A stretch of DNA of 64,000 nucleotides from Fragilaria crotonensis (taxonomy: Eukaryota > Bacillariophyta > Fragilariophyceae > Fragilariales > Fragilariaceae), in NCBI GenBank assembly GCA_022925895.1, contig JAKSYS010000291.1, positions 1-64,000 of the forward strand, given 5' to 3'. The notes under the pieces were generated by a model, which was not told the DNA's origin, searched no databases, and saw nothing but the letters and a program-made list of their open reading frames with translations. This document shows, piece after piece, positions 43,701-56,915 of this stretch. Position 1 is the first letter of the stretch. Every line of letters starts with the position of its first letter. Both the position numbers and the translations under genes were made by a program.

Positions 43701-46322
43701 CAGGGGTTGGAATAGTTATACTACCGGTTTTGGTATACCCGGTTTCCCGGTTTCTAACCGTACCAATACTGGCATTTAAAGAAACCCGGGAAACCGGTGG
43801 TGCATTGGTCGTCAGTTAACCAACTACTACCACGCCACCCCGGTTATGACTGACCTGATACCGCGCCAACATTTAACTAACTACTCCCGTGGCACAGTAT
43901 ACTACCACAAGGTGGTATTCAAAAGAACCGCCCGGTTGTCAAGAATACTGGATCGTGTCAACGAAGTGGGTTTCATGTGAATAGCATTGGAGCGCAATTC
44001 TGCTCTAATTGATTAAATTTTCTGACCGCTCTGACCTCTAAATACTTGTACATTTATGAACAAGCTCGTGAATTCTACGCTGCAGAGTCCAGATTTGCCG
44101 CTCAAGAATTGTAATTCTTGTGCTCCTCTCGAGATTCTGAACATAAAACGTTTCGTGATGGTACCTACCCAAGTTCTGAGAGCATTCCAAGCTCAAAAGA
44201 ACTATGTCAATACTTCTTCCTCCTCCAGAAGGTAATGTATGGCAATGCAAGAAGTGCACAAGGTTAAGCTGAAGAATGGCGGATGGACAAACCTCCTCAA
44301 TCATCTGAAGTCATGCGTTGGGACAGACTTCAGGATGGAGTACCGGCGTGTACAGAAGTCAACAGGGGGTGTCATCAATGGTTACTTCCTCGAAAATGAG
44401 CAATGCCGAAAAGGAAATGTTTGACTGGATTGAGCTATTGGTCATGAATAACTTTCCTCTCACCTTTGTTGATTGCCCCTTAATCCGCCGTCAGTCAAAG
44501 CTCAGATCAGTATGTTCCAAGACTGTTCAAAGCACATACTTACTATGTGATGTTGTGGAAGGAGACCATAGTGACCAAACTGTCCGCAAGCAAATTTGTC
44601 CTTATGTTTGATGGATGGACAGAGGGCACCGGAACATTACATCGGGCTGAACATTTCTTACAACACAGTGCAAGGAAACTGGAAACAGGTGCCAACTCAT
44701 TCATTGTTGTCAATGCGCCTGCTTCTCGCAGAAGAAATTGCAGCATGACGCGGATCACTGAGACACATTTCAAAGGTAATGTTATTATGGGCGGGCAAGT
44801 GAGGATATAATGTGTTTGGTGGGAGACAATTGTGCCGTGAATAAAAGATGGCAGCAGATCTTGGCGTACCAATACTGGGATGCGCCAGCCACAAGTTCAA
44901 CTTGGCTGTTCGGGCGTGGATCAAGTCACAACCACAACTTGCAATGATCATTAACAAGGTTTCAATGGTCATGAAGAAGGCATCCACTTTAGTGGCTGCG
45001 AAGCTCAGACAACTCACAGCATATTCTACAGTCCGCGAGAGAATTACACTCGCTGGTCATCTACTTATCAGATGATAAAGAGGTTCTTCAAGATTCAGTC
45101 ACACTTGAGCCGTCCTCTCGCAGAATTGTTGGGTTACCTTCAGCCACTTAGAAACTGGATATTCTTTCAAAAGCATCGTTCACTCACCAAGTTTGATCAA
45201 ATCACAGTAATGCTTCAGCTCGAAGGCATGACATTTGTGGAGGCTCGAAAGATCTTCAACGAAGTTCTTAGGACTATCCGAGTTTGCACATCACCTGGGT
45301 ACATCTGCATCAATCGTGAGAATCCAACTTTGAGAAGGCAATCATGAAGATAACAACAGCAACACCTTTGTCGGAGGAAGAGCGTTGTGCTGCATCATGC
45401 ATGCTCCTTGATGTTTCTTCTGATGCCGAGGAGTCTCGGAGGATGGTGCTGGGCAGACCCAGTTCATGACTTCACGACGACGAGGAAGGAGGAAATGGAA
45501 CTACGCCAAATCACTCGAGAGAAGGCTCAAGCGACAGAAAACAAACAACGACGGCACCGACAACTACATCAACTTTGATGTTCTCCTCAAACCGTGAATT
45601 GCGAGCGTTTGTTCAGCTTTGCAAGCACATTTTGTCCGACACCCGAAAGAAGACTCACCGTAAGACTCTTCAGCACCTCTGTTTCTCAAAGTGAACAGGA
45701 AGCTGGGATGCTGGCGACGTCGGAATAGCAATGGGGACGATCATCTGCTGCTGCCGCATCACGAGGAGACCAGCATAGTCTTGGTGATTCAGATGATGAC
45801 TCTGTGTACGAACCTCTGTATTAGACATGGTATTGCGTATCTACTATTTAGTAGCATTAGATCTCTACTAGCTAAATAGATACGTCGAAGGTCAAGCACT
45901 TTCGCTTGATGCTGTTGTCTCACATCCAACATGAAAGCCTGGCGACAAGAACGCTCTGAATTGAGACATACTACTGGACTTCGCTGTATGTCACAGTTTG
46001 TGCACTCGAGATCGCTGTTTGTTATACATCTTCGTGATACTCTCGCAATTTGTTCGTAGCTTTTGCTTACGTGGACTACGAGTAGAAACATTTCAGTACT
46101 GCACTGTTGTGATACAGTAGTCAATGAAACCAGTTTTAACCGGTTTGGAGATTAAGTACCGTTGACCAACCGAGGGGAAAATGGCTGTGGTTATACTAAT
46201 ACTAAACCGTAGTAAAGTCTTCGACGTTTTCAACCGAAAGATAGTCACCTGCACAACCGGTACACCAACCGCTGCTACGTAATTTCCCCGGTTAGTATTT
46301 GGTATAACTTTTCCAACCCCTG
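43701..46322 (+). mobile_element. hAT DNA transposon, decayed
   Basis: The ends are inverted (CAGGGGTTGGAA, then one mismatch, AGTTATAC) and flanked by the 8-bp direct repeat CTATATAC at 43693-43700 and 46323-46330, the hallmark of hAT elements. A subterminal inverted repeat lies at 43739-43754 and 43781-43797 (CCGGTTTCCCGGTTTC and its partner). The coding part is on the plus strand at about 44.2-45.9 kb. Confidence 0.92.
44239..45890 (+). pseudogene. hAT transposase remnant
   Basis: In order: a BED-type zinc finger segment (WTNLLNHLKSCVG), ASKFVLMFDGWTEGT with the first acidic catalytic residue, LGVPILGCASHKFNLAVRAW with the conserved CxxH, then MIKRFFKIQSHL and a C-terminal dimerisation piece (LFLKVNRKL). 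These pieces fall in different frames with several stops, so no intact enzyme is made. The cut-and-paste family assignment is firm. Confidence 0.85.
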
Positions 46323-46330
46323 CTATATAC
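46323..46330. repeat. hAT target-site duplication, right (CTATATAC)
   Basis: Second copy of the host octamer at the right end of the hAT element. Confidence 0.9.
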
Positions 46331-47060
46331 AGCTGTACTATGTACTACCAAAGTAAGTCTGAAGACGTACAGACGTACCCTACATTTCCAGTTGAGCGCG
46401 ACGCTACCTGGTACCAGGTACTGTAAAAAAAAAAGAACATCTATTTTACGTGCTGTTGCCGCGGTGCCCATGAGTGGAGAAACTCGACCTGCACCCGGTC
46501 AGACACAGCACACGACGCTACTCAGTACTCCGAGTACACGCTATCTGGTACTTCTGTACACACTTCTCACGACTCACGACCACCGCTCCAATACAGAATT
46601 CCCTCTGCAAAAACCGCCAGAACCCAAAACCACGATGGCCATCCTTCAGTCTTGATGTTAAGTGTAATCTGTTCAGTACGAGCCTCGCAGATGTAGCGGA
46701 CGATTACCCAGACGTACTCGAGTACCGCCGCCGTCACTTCCGACTTTCGTGTCGTGCAGCGTCCAGCAAGAATCTGTTTACATCGCTGTATTTCATCTTG
46801 TTGACTGGTGGTTGAGGGTGGCCACAACGACGAGCCGTCGTATGCGCCACTGTTACAGCAATGAGTAGAATTGCAAACCTAAACGCCCTCAGATTGTTGT
46901 GTTGGCCAAGGCACCGTTGTGTCAACGAGAAGAGAATCCAGAAGAAATTCGAATCCTCTGCTACGATCACACAAAAACGAGAACTCTAATACGAACACTG
47001 GTATTGCTGTTGGTCCAATCTGTCAAGCACAAATAATCAGAACCTTGTTTCGATACAACC
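46331..47060. other. Intergenic, no firm gene
   Basis: GTAC-rich at the left. Short open frames at 46392-46815 have no recognised domain. Confidence 0.4.
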
Positions 47061-47749
47061 ATGATCAGAGTTGCTCTTATCTTGAGTCTCCTTTCCTGAA
47101 TACTACCGGCTGTGCTGGTGATGTCAGCCCTCTCATCCGCTCGCTTTATTGCTGGTCGACTTCGTTCCATGCATCGCAGCGCCCTGCAATCCACCGATGT
47201 GCTTTACGCTCGACAGTTATGCCGAACCCATGTTCAGCGCCCTCTTTGGTGTGACTTTCAACTGTGATTGCTCCTCTCTGGAAGTGTGTACAAGTTGGTT
47301 TGCCAATCAGAAGTGAAATCTGTTGTGGTGATATTTGTGGATCAGTCAAGCACACGTCAACTCTGGATTCGTCGGGAAGTGTCCCAGGCCATGAACAGAC
47401 TTGTTCCAAATTCAACTCTCCAGCTGACGTTGCGGGGCAGGGCGATGTGCTGAATTTGTCTACTGTGGAGGCGTTGAAGTACATCCTTGTGCAGTTGTTT
47501 CGGGAATGTGGACGGACAATCCTGTGGTCCTGTGACATTTGCAAGCAACCCACAATGAGTGAACCCTGGGCGATTTACGCCGTCAACTGCACCAATGTGG
47601 CAGGATTCGAAGATTTTCCTGCGGACTGTACAGAAGCAGACACGTTCATTTCGTTGGCATGCGCCAGTTCTGCTCCAACGTCTAGTTCCATTCTTTCTCT
47701 TGCCATCGTATCCACTATCTTGGTGGCGATGTCCTTCATGTCTTCCTAG
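47061..47749 (+). CDS. Cys-rich secreted protein, tandem copy 1, possibly decayed
   Basis: This is the left member of a tandem pair about 980 bp apart. A hydrophobic start (MIRVALILSLLS) is followed by a stop at the position where copy 2 has Trp, so this copy may be inactive or misassembled. The body has a conserved Cys pattern (CCGDICGSVK, CGRTILWSCDIC) and the shared block VNCTNVAGFEDFPADC. It ends with a Ser/Ala hydrophobic tail (LSLAIVSTILVAMSF), as in GPI-anchored surface proteins. I recognise no named family. An extracellular or cell-surface role is inferred. Confidence 0.6.
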
Positions 47750-48040
47750 CGTTGTACTGTATGATGATCCTTGGCAGGTTAGTTCAAGCAATTGAGCTTC
47801 AGGCTGTCCGGGGGCACCTACAGAAACAGTCATAAGATATCATCATCCTTGTCTCAATTCTTCAACTCTTCTGTTAGGCGAATCTTCTTTCACCTTAGAC
47901 ATTATTCTGTCAACGACCAAATCCAAAACAATCCGAAGCGCCCCTGCAATCACAACAAAACGCGAACTCTAATCCGAACAGTGTCAAGTCTTCTGGTCCA
48001 TCTCTCGCACAAATAATCAGAATCTTGTTTCGTAAAAACC

Positions 48041-48775
48041 ATGATCAGGCTTTTACTTTTGCCTACTTTTCCTGGATACTACCAGTTGCGTTGGTGGTGT
48101 CATTCCTCGACCATCCGCTAGCATTCTTGCAGGAGATCGCAACTTGCAGCAGCATCGTGCCCTGCAATCCATGTATAAGTGTGCGTTTCTTGAGTCACGG
48201 GCCACCACCATGTTCACCACCCTGTTTGGGGTGACTCCCAACTGTAATTGCTCATTCTCTGGAAGCAGTTACACGTTGGTTTGCCAATCCGGAAGCGAAA
48301 TCTGTTGTGGTGATATTTGTCGAACCGTCAAGCAGACGACAACGCGGTATGCCACCGGGTATCCGACGGGACATGAACATATTTGTTCTAATTCACCACT
48401 CCAGCTGACCTTGCCGGAAACGAGCAATGTACAGTATCTTCATACTGCTCAGGTATCGGAACCTCAAGCTTACACTTATGCAGTTGTTCAGCGCATGTGG
48501 ACGGACAGTCATGTGGTTCATGTCGCAGTTGCGCCAACGACGGCAAACCTTCTGTGCCATATACGGCCTGGCCGATCAGCCGCCAACTGCACTAATATTG
48601 CTGGATTCGAAGATTTTCCTGCTGACTGTGAAGGAGTACGCAAATTATTGCCGTCGGCATGCACCAGAACTGCGCCTCTTCTGCTGCTCCTACTTCTACT
48701 TCCTTGCTTTCACTTGACTTCGTGCCAACAATCTTGGTTGCGATATTCTCACGTCTTGATAGAGGTGTGGGATGA
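48041..48775 (+). CDS. Cys-rich secreted protein, tandem copy 2
   Basis: The right copy of the pair. The signal-like start reads through MIRLLLLPT and, after a frame change, WILPVALVVSFL. Conserved blocks are TLFGVTPNCNCSFSGSSYTL, CQSGSEICCGDICRTVK, CGRTVMW and NCTNIAGFEDFPADC. The C-terminal tail in the best frame (APTSTSLLSLDFVPTILVAI) matches copy 1. Frame changes near 48070, 48470 and 48690 may be assembly indels or decay. The non-coding leader (TTGTTTCG then ACCATGATCAG) is also conserved between the copies, so promoter and gene duplicated together. Confidence 0.6.
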
Positions 48776-49284
48776 TACTTGCCCGGTAACATTAAGATTG
48801 AGGTGAAAGCTGACAAGAAGGCCTGACTGTTTTGGAATCGTAAATAAGGCAATGGCCACCTATCGTCGCAGGGCAGTTCGTCGGCAGCGGTGTTTGTACT
48901 CCGAGTACCAGTAAAGGATAGGGTGATGGACCACCACGAAGGGTGCTTGTATTATCAATACCTTTCTACACTACCTTTATCATTCGATAGTTCGTCGGAT
49001 TGAAATCGTAAACTGAATGCCGATGCTGGTGTTGTCTGGGACTTGCACATCCTGGGGCCGGGCGTTTTCGGTGCCCCATGTATAACATCTTTTGTTGTTC
49101 CACTACAGTCCTACTTGGGTCATAAATAGGACCCTACATGTCTAGAGTATTCGTCTTCTTCCATTGAACTATTGTTTTATGCAAATCTTCTGTCCCCTTT
49201 GCGTAGAGAGCGCCACCCCAGCGACGCAAGCGAATGTGTATTCAAGTTGACACATGTCATATAAACACGCATCCTTACCATGCC
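48776..49284. other. Intergenic, no gene seen
   Basis: Nothing recognised between the Cys-rich pair and MND1. Confidence 0.4.
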
Positions 49285-50143
49285 TTACTTGGGAATCTTG
49301 TCTTCTGGGTCTGACAACAATTGCAATGTGTATGAGATGATGTAAAACATGCGTTTGAAATTTTCACTTGCCACTTACAATCAAAAGCTGGCGTGATGCC
49401 CAAAATCTTGATCCTTCTTGTCCATACCTCGTTTCTTGACAAGATATGTCTTGCAATTGAACACATTGTCCGTCCATCGATTTGCAGCATTCTTCACTAA
49501 TTCCAGCTCCTTCTGCAAATCAGCCAAAGCTTGCGGATCATTTTCCTTCAATGCTTCATACTCGATCTGCAATGCGGCACTCCTTGGACAATTCTGCCAG
49601 ACGCGCCAATTTGGCGGCGCGTTCACCACCCTCATCCTCACGACCTCGCTTGGCATCCGCAAGTTTGGCAGACGCGAGCACTGTTTGTTCTTTCAGAACA
49701 ATAATCTCTCGGAGTGTTGCCTCGTGTTGAAGTTGCAGCTGACGGTCTTTCTTGGCTGGAAACGACCAAAAGTAGTTGCTGCCGCCAATTTTATCCTTGT
49801 CGACGAGACCATCGTCTACCAGCGATTGATTGATATCCAAAACACTGATTGTTTCAATAATAATAGGTGAGTGAATGCAAGCTACGCAAATGTTTGTTGT
49901 TTGATTCTGTTGCAATGCTCCATCCAATTCGAAGAGTGTGTAATACACGCGCGCGCTCGACATGCATGGAAGCAACATTTGTAAACTTGTTGGGACAACA
50001 AAAACTCACGTATTGGCATTGACACCTGCCTTGGAGGCCAAGGAGAGTATTTCCTTCTCCGTAAACACTTGCTTGGTCGTATGATAAATATCCAACACTG
50101 CCTTGCGCTCGTCCTTGGACATTCGTTTAGCGCCGCCTGCCAT
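49285..50143 (-). CDS. MND1: MND1 meiotic recombination protein, three exons
   Basis: MND1 partners HOP2 to help RAD51 and DMC1 pair homologous DNA in meiosis. Exon 1 (50143-50010) starts MAGGAKRMSKDERKAVLDIY. The intron 50009-49845 (165 bp) leads to VLDINQSLVDDGLVDKDKIG, then SNYFWSFP, the family signature after the winged helix. A coiled coil rich in Lys/Glu/Leu follows. Exon 2 ends near 49379 and, after a 68-bp intron, exon 3 gives PEDKIPK and a stop. The joined end reads FDYPEDKIPK if one T of a TTTT run is an error. A second frame change lies near 49590. The upstream Met at 50245 is less likely. Confidence 0.9.
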
Positions 50144-50535
50144 GATGGAAGGTGTGTTGGTTGGATGATATTCGTCTCGTTCACCTCTGTGTTTGTCTAG
50201 AGGCACAATGTCCTTCCAACAGCCAACTACAAAGTGAAGCAACAATAAGGACGCTTGACTTTGTAGAGAAGCCGATCAAACTGCGATTATGATCCGTTGT
50301 CAGGCGCCAGGAAGTGATCCGACGAAGTGTGAATCCCTGTCATCAAGACAGAGTTTGCCTGTTTTTGATCTTCGACAAATTCGTACTCTACGGTAATCTT
50401 ACGAGTAGAGCGGTACTGAGTACGAAATTATGGCGCGCTGTGAAGGAAATCGTGCGCCGGTAATCGAAATAGCATAGTACTTGAACGAGCTAGTAGCTAG
50501 ACTGGCTCCTGTGTACCATGCGCTTGGACTGCGAG

Positions 50536-50995
50536 TGTCGAGGATAAGCGTTTACTAACCAACGACAGTACCGGTGAGGATGTACTGGCTGTGCAAACAG
50601 ACAGACATCCAGCACCGGAATCCCGCTTCCGTCGTGTGTACGCGGGAACTACGAACGGCATTCCGTTGGCAACGCGCACGATCCAGAATCTACAGTATCC
50701 GAACGACAGTAAATCGCCCGACAAGAAACTACAATTGTTTGATGATGTAGATGGCGATTGGACGACTGTAAGTAAGAGAGAAAGGAGAGTTAAAAGAGGA
50801 GTTAAGATCATCTCCAACCAAGACAAGAGATCCCTGTCTGGGAAGGTTGGCAGGACTGATCTGAGACAAGGAAGTAACTAAAGTAGTTACAATATTTGGA
50901 ACCGGAATTTAGAGTCGGTAGTATTGTCAGTTTATCTACAGTAAGGTAGAGTTAGTACGTGCGTACGAGGCAGGAGATATCTGGGATTCTCAACA
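50536..50995 (+). repeat. Copia 5' LTR
   Basis: Begins TGTCGAGGATAAGCG and ends GGGATTCTCAACA; nearly identical to 56460-56915. Confidence 0.93.
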
Positions 50996-51030
50996 CGTTT
51001 TAAAAACGGTTAGTTCGAAAGTGAATCAAG

Positions 51031-54000
51031 ATGAGCGGCGAAGGTAAGAAGGCACTGGAGACTATCAAGGTCATTCCATTTTATGGAACGGATACTTCGA
51101 AGGGCGGACTTGAACCGAGGAGTTCTTTACGAAGGCGGAGGTCTTTGCGGCTACAAGAGGTTTCAAGAAGGCAATGTTGGAAGAGAAGATCAAGGAAGAG
51201 TTTGCTTTCAAGGAAGACTTGACGGAAGAAGAACAGTTGTTGGTCAAGCAAGATGAAGACGCAAAACATTTTCTGATCATGTCCTGTCGTGGCGATGCGT
51301 TTGCGATTATTGAGTCTCAGGAAACCGCATTCAAGATGTATCAAGCTTTGAAGAATAGGTATGATTCAAAGAAGACAAAGGATTTGGTCAAGGCGACGAC
51401 AAAATTGGAGAAATGCTTCATGAAACATGACTTTGATGACCCTTACATATGGATTTTGGAAATGGAACGTTTGAATCGCGATGTCGAGAAGTGCGAGAAC
51501 GGAATCAAGAGGAGCGATGAGCAAATGCAGGCGACTATTTTGTCGAGACTTCCAAAAAGACGCTATGAATCAGTCATCACATCTCTAAATGGAAAGATCG
51601 GATCGAACGACTTCACGTATGATGATTTTGTGTCGGAAATTTATGTTCACTATGAAATGTTCATTGAACCCTACAAAAACAGGTTTGCAGAACAGACAAA
51701 GGGTAAGCATTTAGCGCTCAACACTGTTTCTGGCAAGGGTGGATGGAAGGCATTCAAAGGAAAGTGTAATAAATGTGGCAAACAAGGCCACAAAGCTCGA
51801 GACTGCAACAGTACAGGTGAGAATAAAAACGCAAATTTAGGCAAAAGTTCACAGGAAAATGTTTCAAGTGCGGAGACATGGGACACATGGCAAGAGATTG
51901 CAAGAAGGTCGGATCTACTGCGGAAAATGGTATGTTTGTCGGAATGTCCATTGCAGGTCGTGGTAAGACGGTATATGAAGACAGTTTGAAAAAGGACCAA
52001 GCAACGGTTGATATGAACAAGGTCGCGATGAAAAACTTGGGAGACATTGCAGAGGCAAATAAGACCAAGGTCAGTACAGAAGAGAGTAAGAAAAACAGTG
52101 AAACGGACATTGAGGGAAGCCCTAAGAAAAGCATTGAAGAAGTTGATGTTGAAGATAACTCGTTTGCGAAGAGACGCAAAATCGACGAAATTAAGGAGAA
52201 GGAGCAGAGAATGTCCTGGTATGATATGTGCGCGACAAGTAACGAAGAAGAAGAAGAAGAAGATGATCCGGAATTAGAAGAAAAGAATGAAGACTCGGAG
52301 GTTGAAGTGTTTGAAGTAATTGACTTAACTGCAAGTGAGGTTGACTTAACGGAAAGTGATGACGAAGAGGTCGAAGAGATTGTTAAGAAACCCGAGAAGA
52401 AGAATGACCCCGATTTGTTTAATGAGAATGAGAAGACAGAGCAGACACGAATGAAGAGAGGCTTGTTTTATGAAACCGACGAAGAGGAAGACACAGACCA
52501 AACTGAGTACTCAGAGGAGCACGGACAGTATGGTAATGTCGTAAATGGCGAATTTTATATTTACTCTGGGAGTACATGCAGCACAAGCGTAGAAAGAGGT
52601 ACAGAAATTATTGTCAATGAGACCAATGAAAAAGAAAGGAATGACACTAAAGACATGGAGAAAGACGCTGAAGACATAAAAGAAAAGATATGGAAAGTAC
52701 TGGAAAGATGGGTGCACTGGATATTTCGGACAAAGATATGGAACAAAACCACGATATGCAAAAGAAGAACAAGTGTACATGGTTTTCAGAGCTCAGCGTG
52801 AAACTAAACTTGAATTTCCCAAGTGGAGAAGTAAGGAAAGAGACAAGAAAGAGAGTTGGTTGATGGATTCCGGCGCAACAACTCATGTGGCTACTAACTC
52901 CAAGATGATGACGAACGTAAGGACCGCAATGAATGGTCAATTTGTGCGTGTCGGCAACAATGCTACCATGCAAGCAACTGCAATTGGTGACCTCACTTTG
53001 ATGCAGGGAGGAACCAACAAGAAAATGTTTCTTAAAGATGTAATGGTTGTTCCGAACTTTGCAAAGAATCTGATCAGTGTGGGACGATTGACAGATCATG
53101 GAAACGCTTTGCGACGGATAAGACAGGTGCAAGGTTGACAAACGAGAACGAAGACGTATTGAATTTTGAGAAAGGAACTGATGGAATGTTTTATTTCTTT
53201 GCAACACGCGTTAAAGAAGGAAAAGAGGTAAACAATGTTGAAGGAAGTAATGAGAAAGGTTCAGAAACAAAGAAGAAAATGAGAAAAGAGATGGACATCA
53301 ATGAAGCCCACCGCAAATTTGGGCATGCAACTGAGAAAGTGGTTCGAGAAATGTTGAAAACGTTGGACATTGAACCTGTGGGACAAATCAAGACATGTGA
53401 CGGATGCTCGCGTGCAAAGGCTACTCAAAAGCGGACTAAAAAGGTCACAACTGTTACTGCAGACAAACCCGCGGAACGTTTATTCATGGATACGAGCGGA
53501 CCGTACAGTGAAACAGCCGCAGGAAATCGATATTGGTTTAAGCTGGTTGATGACAAAACCCGCAAGTCATGGGACTTTTATGGTGCTAGGAAGAGTCAAT
53601 TGAAGAATGTCTTAAAAGACTTATTGGACAAATTACGCGCAGCGGACTATACGGTTAAGTTCATACGGTGCGACAACGCCGGTGAACACTTCATACGGTG
53701 CGACAACGCCGGTGAACACATTGCTGATCTGAAGAAAATGTGCGAAGGGGAGTACGGTATCGTATTGGAGTATACTGCCCCACATACTCCCCAGCACAAC
53801 GGAGTCGTGGAACGAATGTTTGCTCGAGATGCCAAACGAGCTTTGGCAATGATGTTGTCTGCCGGTTGGACAAAGACGATGCAGTCCAAACTTTGGGCAG
53901 AGGCAACCAAGACTGCTGCACTTATTGGCAACTCCATCTCAAACACAAGGAGTTCTATCCCTCCTGACGAGTTATTCTACGGAAAACCAGTAAACATTTA

Positions 54001-56450
54001 TCCAAATTTGATTGAGTTCGGTCGCGTTGGATATGTGACGAATCGACAAGGTATGATCGGGAAGTTTAAGGAAAGGAGCACGAAGATGGTTATGATTGGC
54101 TATGCCGAAAACCATTCGCGGGACGTTTATCGGATGTATAACCCCCTAACTAACAAAGTTGTGGAGACGCGTGATGTGTACGCTTGGGCGGATTTTACTC
54201 ACGATGCGAACGACATACGCATGACAATGGCACAAATGTTCGATCCCGAACTTGTCCAAGGACAGGAAAGTAACACTCCTGAAGCGCATTCAAATGAGGA
54301 CGTTCCAGCAGCTGCAGAACAAGCGGAAAACAACGTCCATTTGATCCCCGATACGACGATGAAACGCCGTCCCTACTTGAACGGGACAACCTCCTAGATG
54401 CTTCTGGAGCAGGGAGGATGAATGACGATTACATTCCAACATATGACACCGAACAGGAGTACTCGGATATGATTAATGATGAGGATACGAACCAAAGAGT
54501 GACGAAGTCGAAAATTCACCAAATCGACAAAACTCTACAATTCAAAACAACGAAGATGATTCGAGCAGCGACGATGAAAGCGAAGCCAAAGGAGTATCAG
54601 ATTCATCTGATGACGAAGAAAGCATTGTATTTGGCGAAGAAACTGAGATGAGAGACGACAATGAAATCGTCAATGCTCCAAAGCAAAAGAACCAAAAACT
54701 ACGAAACTTGACAAAGAAATGAAGAGACTGGGAGCAACTCCGCAGTCATTGAAGACGACACTGGGACACGAACAAGAAGTCGGGCACGGATTGATCAAGC
54801 AGCATTCAATACCATGCTTACGTCTGACCCAGGAGAACCTAAGACATTTAAGCAAGCCGTGGAAGGCCGTGAAAAGGACAAATGGGTACCATCGGCAAAA
54901 GCCGAGATCAATAATTTCTTGTCGCGAGATGCGTGGCAGAAATTCCCAAGGAAAAATCTTGACAACAGGAAACCGATACCAGTGAAGTGGATATTCAAAG
55001 TCAAAGAAGAACAAGATGGGAGCAAACGGTACAAAAGTCGGATTGTGCTTAAAGGATATGTCATGGTGCCGGGAGTGGACTACACAGAGTCATTTTCCCC
55101 AGTTGCAACAGATACAACAGTACGTACAGCGATTGCTATGGCACTGTACAGACAAGATGAAAAATGGACTGTTGAAATGATCGACATTGAAGCGGCATTC
55201 TTGAACGCAGAACTGGAAAGTGACAAACCAGTATATGCAGAATGGCCAGAAGGAATGGTGGATCTGGGATTCATCACAGAAGGAGAACGACAAAAGTATT
55301 GTATCAGACTCACCAGGGCAATGTATGGAGGTGTGGATGTTCCAAGGCTATTCATGAAGACGTTATACAAATACCTGACTGGAGAAATGAAAATGTCACA
55401 GAGTGAAGTTGATCCATGTCTGTACTACTGGAAGGACAAAGCAGGAAATGCTACTTTACTTGCAGTTGTACATGTTGATGACGTGGCACTTATTGGTGAT
55501 AAGACAAACATTGAAAAATTCAAGACAGAATTGAAGAAGAGATTCAACATCTCAGATCTTGGACAGTTGAAGAAACACTTAGGAGTCTGGTACGAGTGGA
55601 AGAAGGATGACAACGGAGAAATTTATGTGGTGGCTAGCATGAACAAACTGGAAGAAGAAATTGTAAGTGCATATCAGGAGACAGCAGGAAAACCGGCAAA
55701 GGATGCGATTACTCCGGGATTTCCGGGACAGCATTTAACAAAGAACAAAGGCGATACAGTGAAGATGACCGAATACAGGTCATTGGTCGGTAAGATTATG
55801 TACCTGATGACAAAATTGGCACCAGACATTGCCAATCCAGCAAGAGAACTGGCACAACATTTATCTAATCCAGGACACGAGCATTGGAAAGCGCTAGAAC
55901 GATTGGTCGGACATATAAAGATGAAGCCATATGAAGGATTGGTGTACAGGAGACCAAAAGAGCTGAGACCGATATCTATTGTTGACTCAGACTATGCCAA
56001 GAACATAGACGACAGAAAGAGCATATCGTCCGGTCTACATACACTGGGTGGAACACTAGTACATTGGGAATCGAAAACCCAACATGTTGTGACTCTATCA
56101 AGTACAGAAGCGGAATATATTAGTTTGGCGAAAGGCGCATGTGAAAACAAGTTCATGATGATGATGCTTGACGAGGTCATGCGAAACCCATCAGAAGAAA
56201 GACTTATTGGAAAAATCTATGAAGACAATCTGGGAGCGATTTATTTGGTTAAGAACCAACATGTCGGAGCAAGAACAAAACACATTGATGTGAGGGCACA
56301 TTTCATTCGAGAGCTAGAGGACACTGGATATTTGAAAGTGCAATTTGTTCGTTCAGAAGAAAATGCCGCAGACATTCTGAACAAGAACTGCCCTGACAAG
56401 TTACATACCAAACACGCCCAGAACATGAGAAACGGAACTCTAGATTGCTG
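51031..56450 (+). other. Copia internal coding region (gag-pol)
   Basis: A fossil coding region. The gag part (about 51.0-52.8 kb) includes CCHC zinc knuckles near 51.8 kb and a long acidic stretch. Protease and integrase fall in about 52.85-54.4 kb, with the DSGA-type protease site and an HHCC-like zinc region ahead of the integrase core. Reverse transcriptase and RNase H span about 54.8-56.4 kb, with the VHVDDVALIG active-site block and the terminal RNase H motifs. Confidence 0.9.
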
Positions 56451-56459
56451 GAGGGAGGA

Positions 56460-56915
56460 TGTCGAGGATAAGCGTTTACTAACCAACGACAGTACCGGTG
56501 AGGATGTACTGGCTGTGCAAACAGACAGACATCCAGCACCGGAATCCCTTCCGTCGTGTGTACGCGGGAACTACGAACGGCATTCCGTTGGCAACGCGCA
56601 CGATCCAGAATCTACAGTATCCGAACGACAGTAAATCGCCCGACAAGAAACTACAATTGTTTGATGATGTAGATGGCGATTGGACGACTGTAAGTAAGAG
56701 AGAAGGAGAGTTAAAGAGGAGTTAAGATCATCTCCAACCAAGACAAGAGATCCCTGTCTGGGAAGGTTGGCAGGACTGATCTGAGACAAGGAAGTAACTA
56801 AAGTAGTTACAATATTTGGAACCGGAATTTAGAGTCGGTAGTATTGTCAGTTTATCTACAGTAAGGTAGAGTTAGTACGTGCGTACGAGGCAGGAGATAT
56901 CTGGGATTCTCAACA
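56460..56915 (+). repeat. Copia 3' LTR
   Basis: Pairs with the 5' LTR. It is preceded by a purine-rich GGAGGGAGGA that fits a polypurine tract. Confidence 0.93.

Larger units (their letters stand above)
50536..56915 (+). mobile_element. Copia-type LTR retrotransposon
   Basis: A Ty1/Copia element of 6.4 kb bounded by two LTRs of about 460 bp that begin TG and end CA, with the host hexamer TGCGAG repeated on both sides. The order gag, protease, integrase, reverse transcriptase, RNase H identifies Copia; diatom CoDi-type lineages are the likely relatives. The LTRs differ at only a handful of positions, so the insertion is young. The coding region is interrupted in a few places (about four or five), so the copy looks recently dead or imperfectly sequenced. 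It lies about 390 bp upstream of MND1. Confidence 0.95.

Noticed and set aside
43299-43715. 138-codon frame with repeated SVTEYDHSGVL
   Set aside because: It covers the short Helitron; the repeat is the duplicated 5' segment of that element.
46392-46815. Two overlapping small plus-strand genes
   Set aside because: No domain, no homologous look, and composition like neighbouring non-coding DNA.
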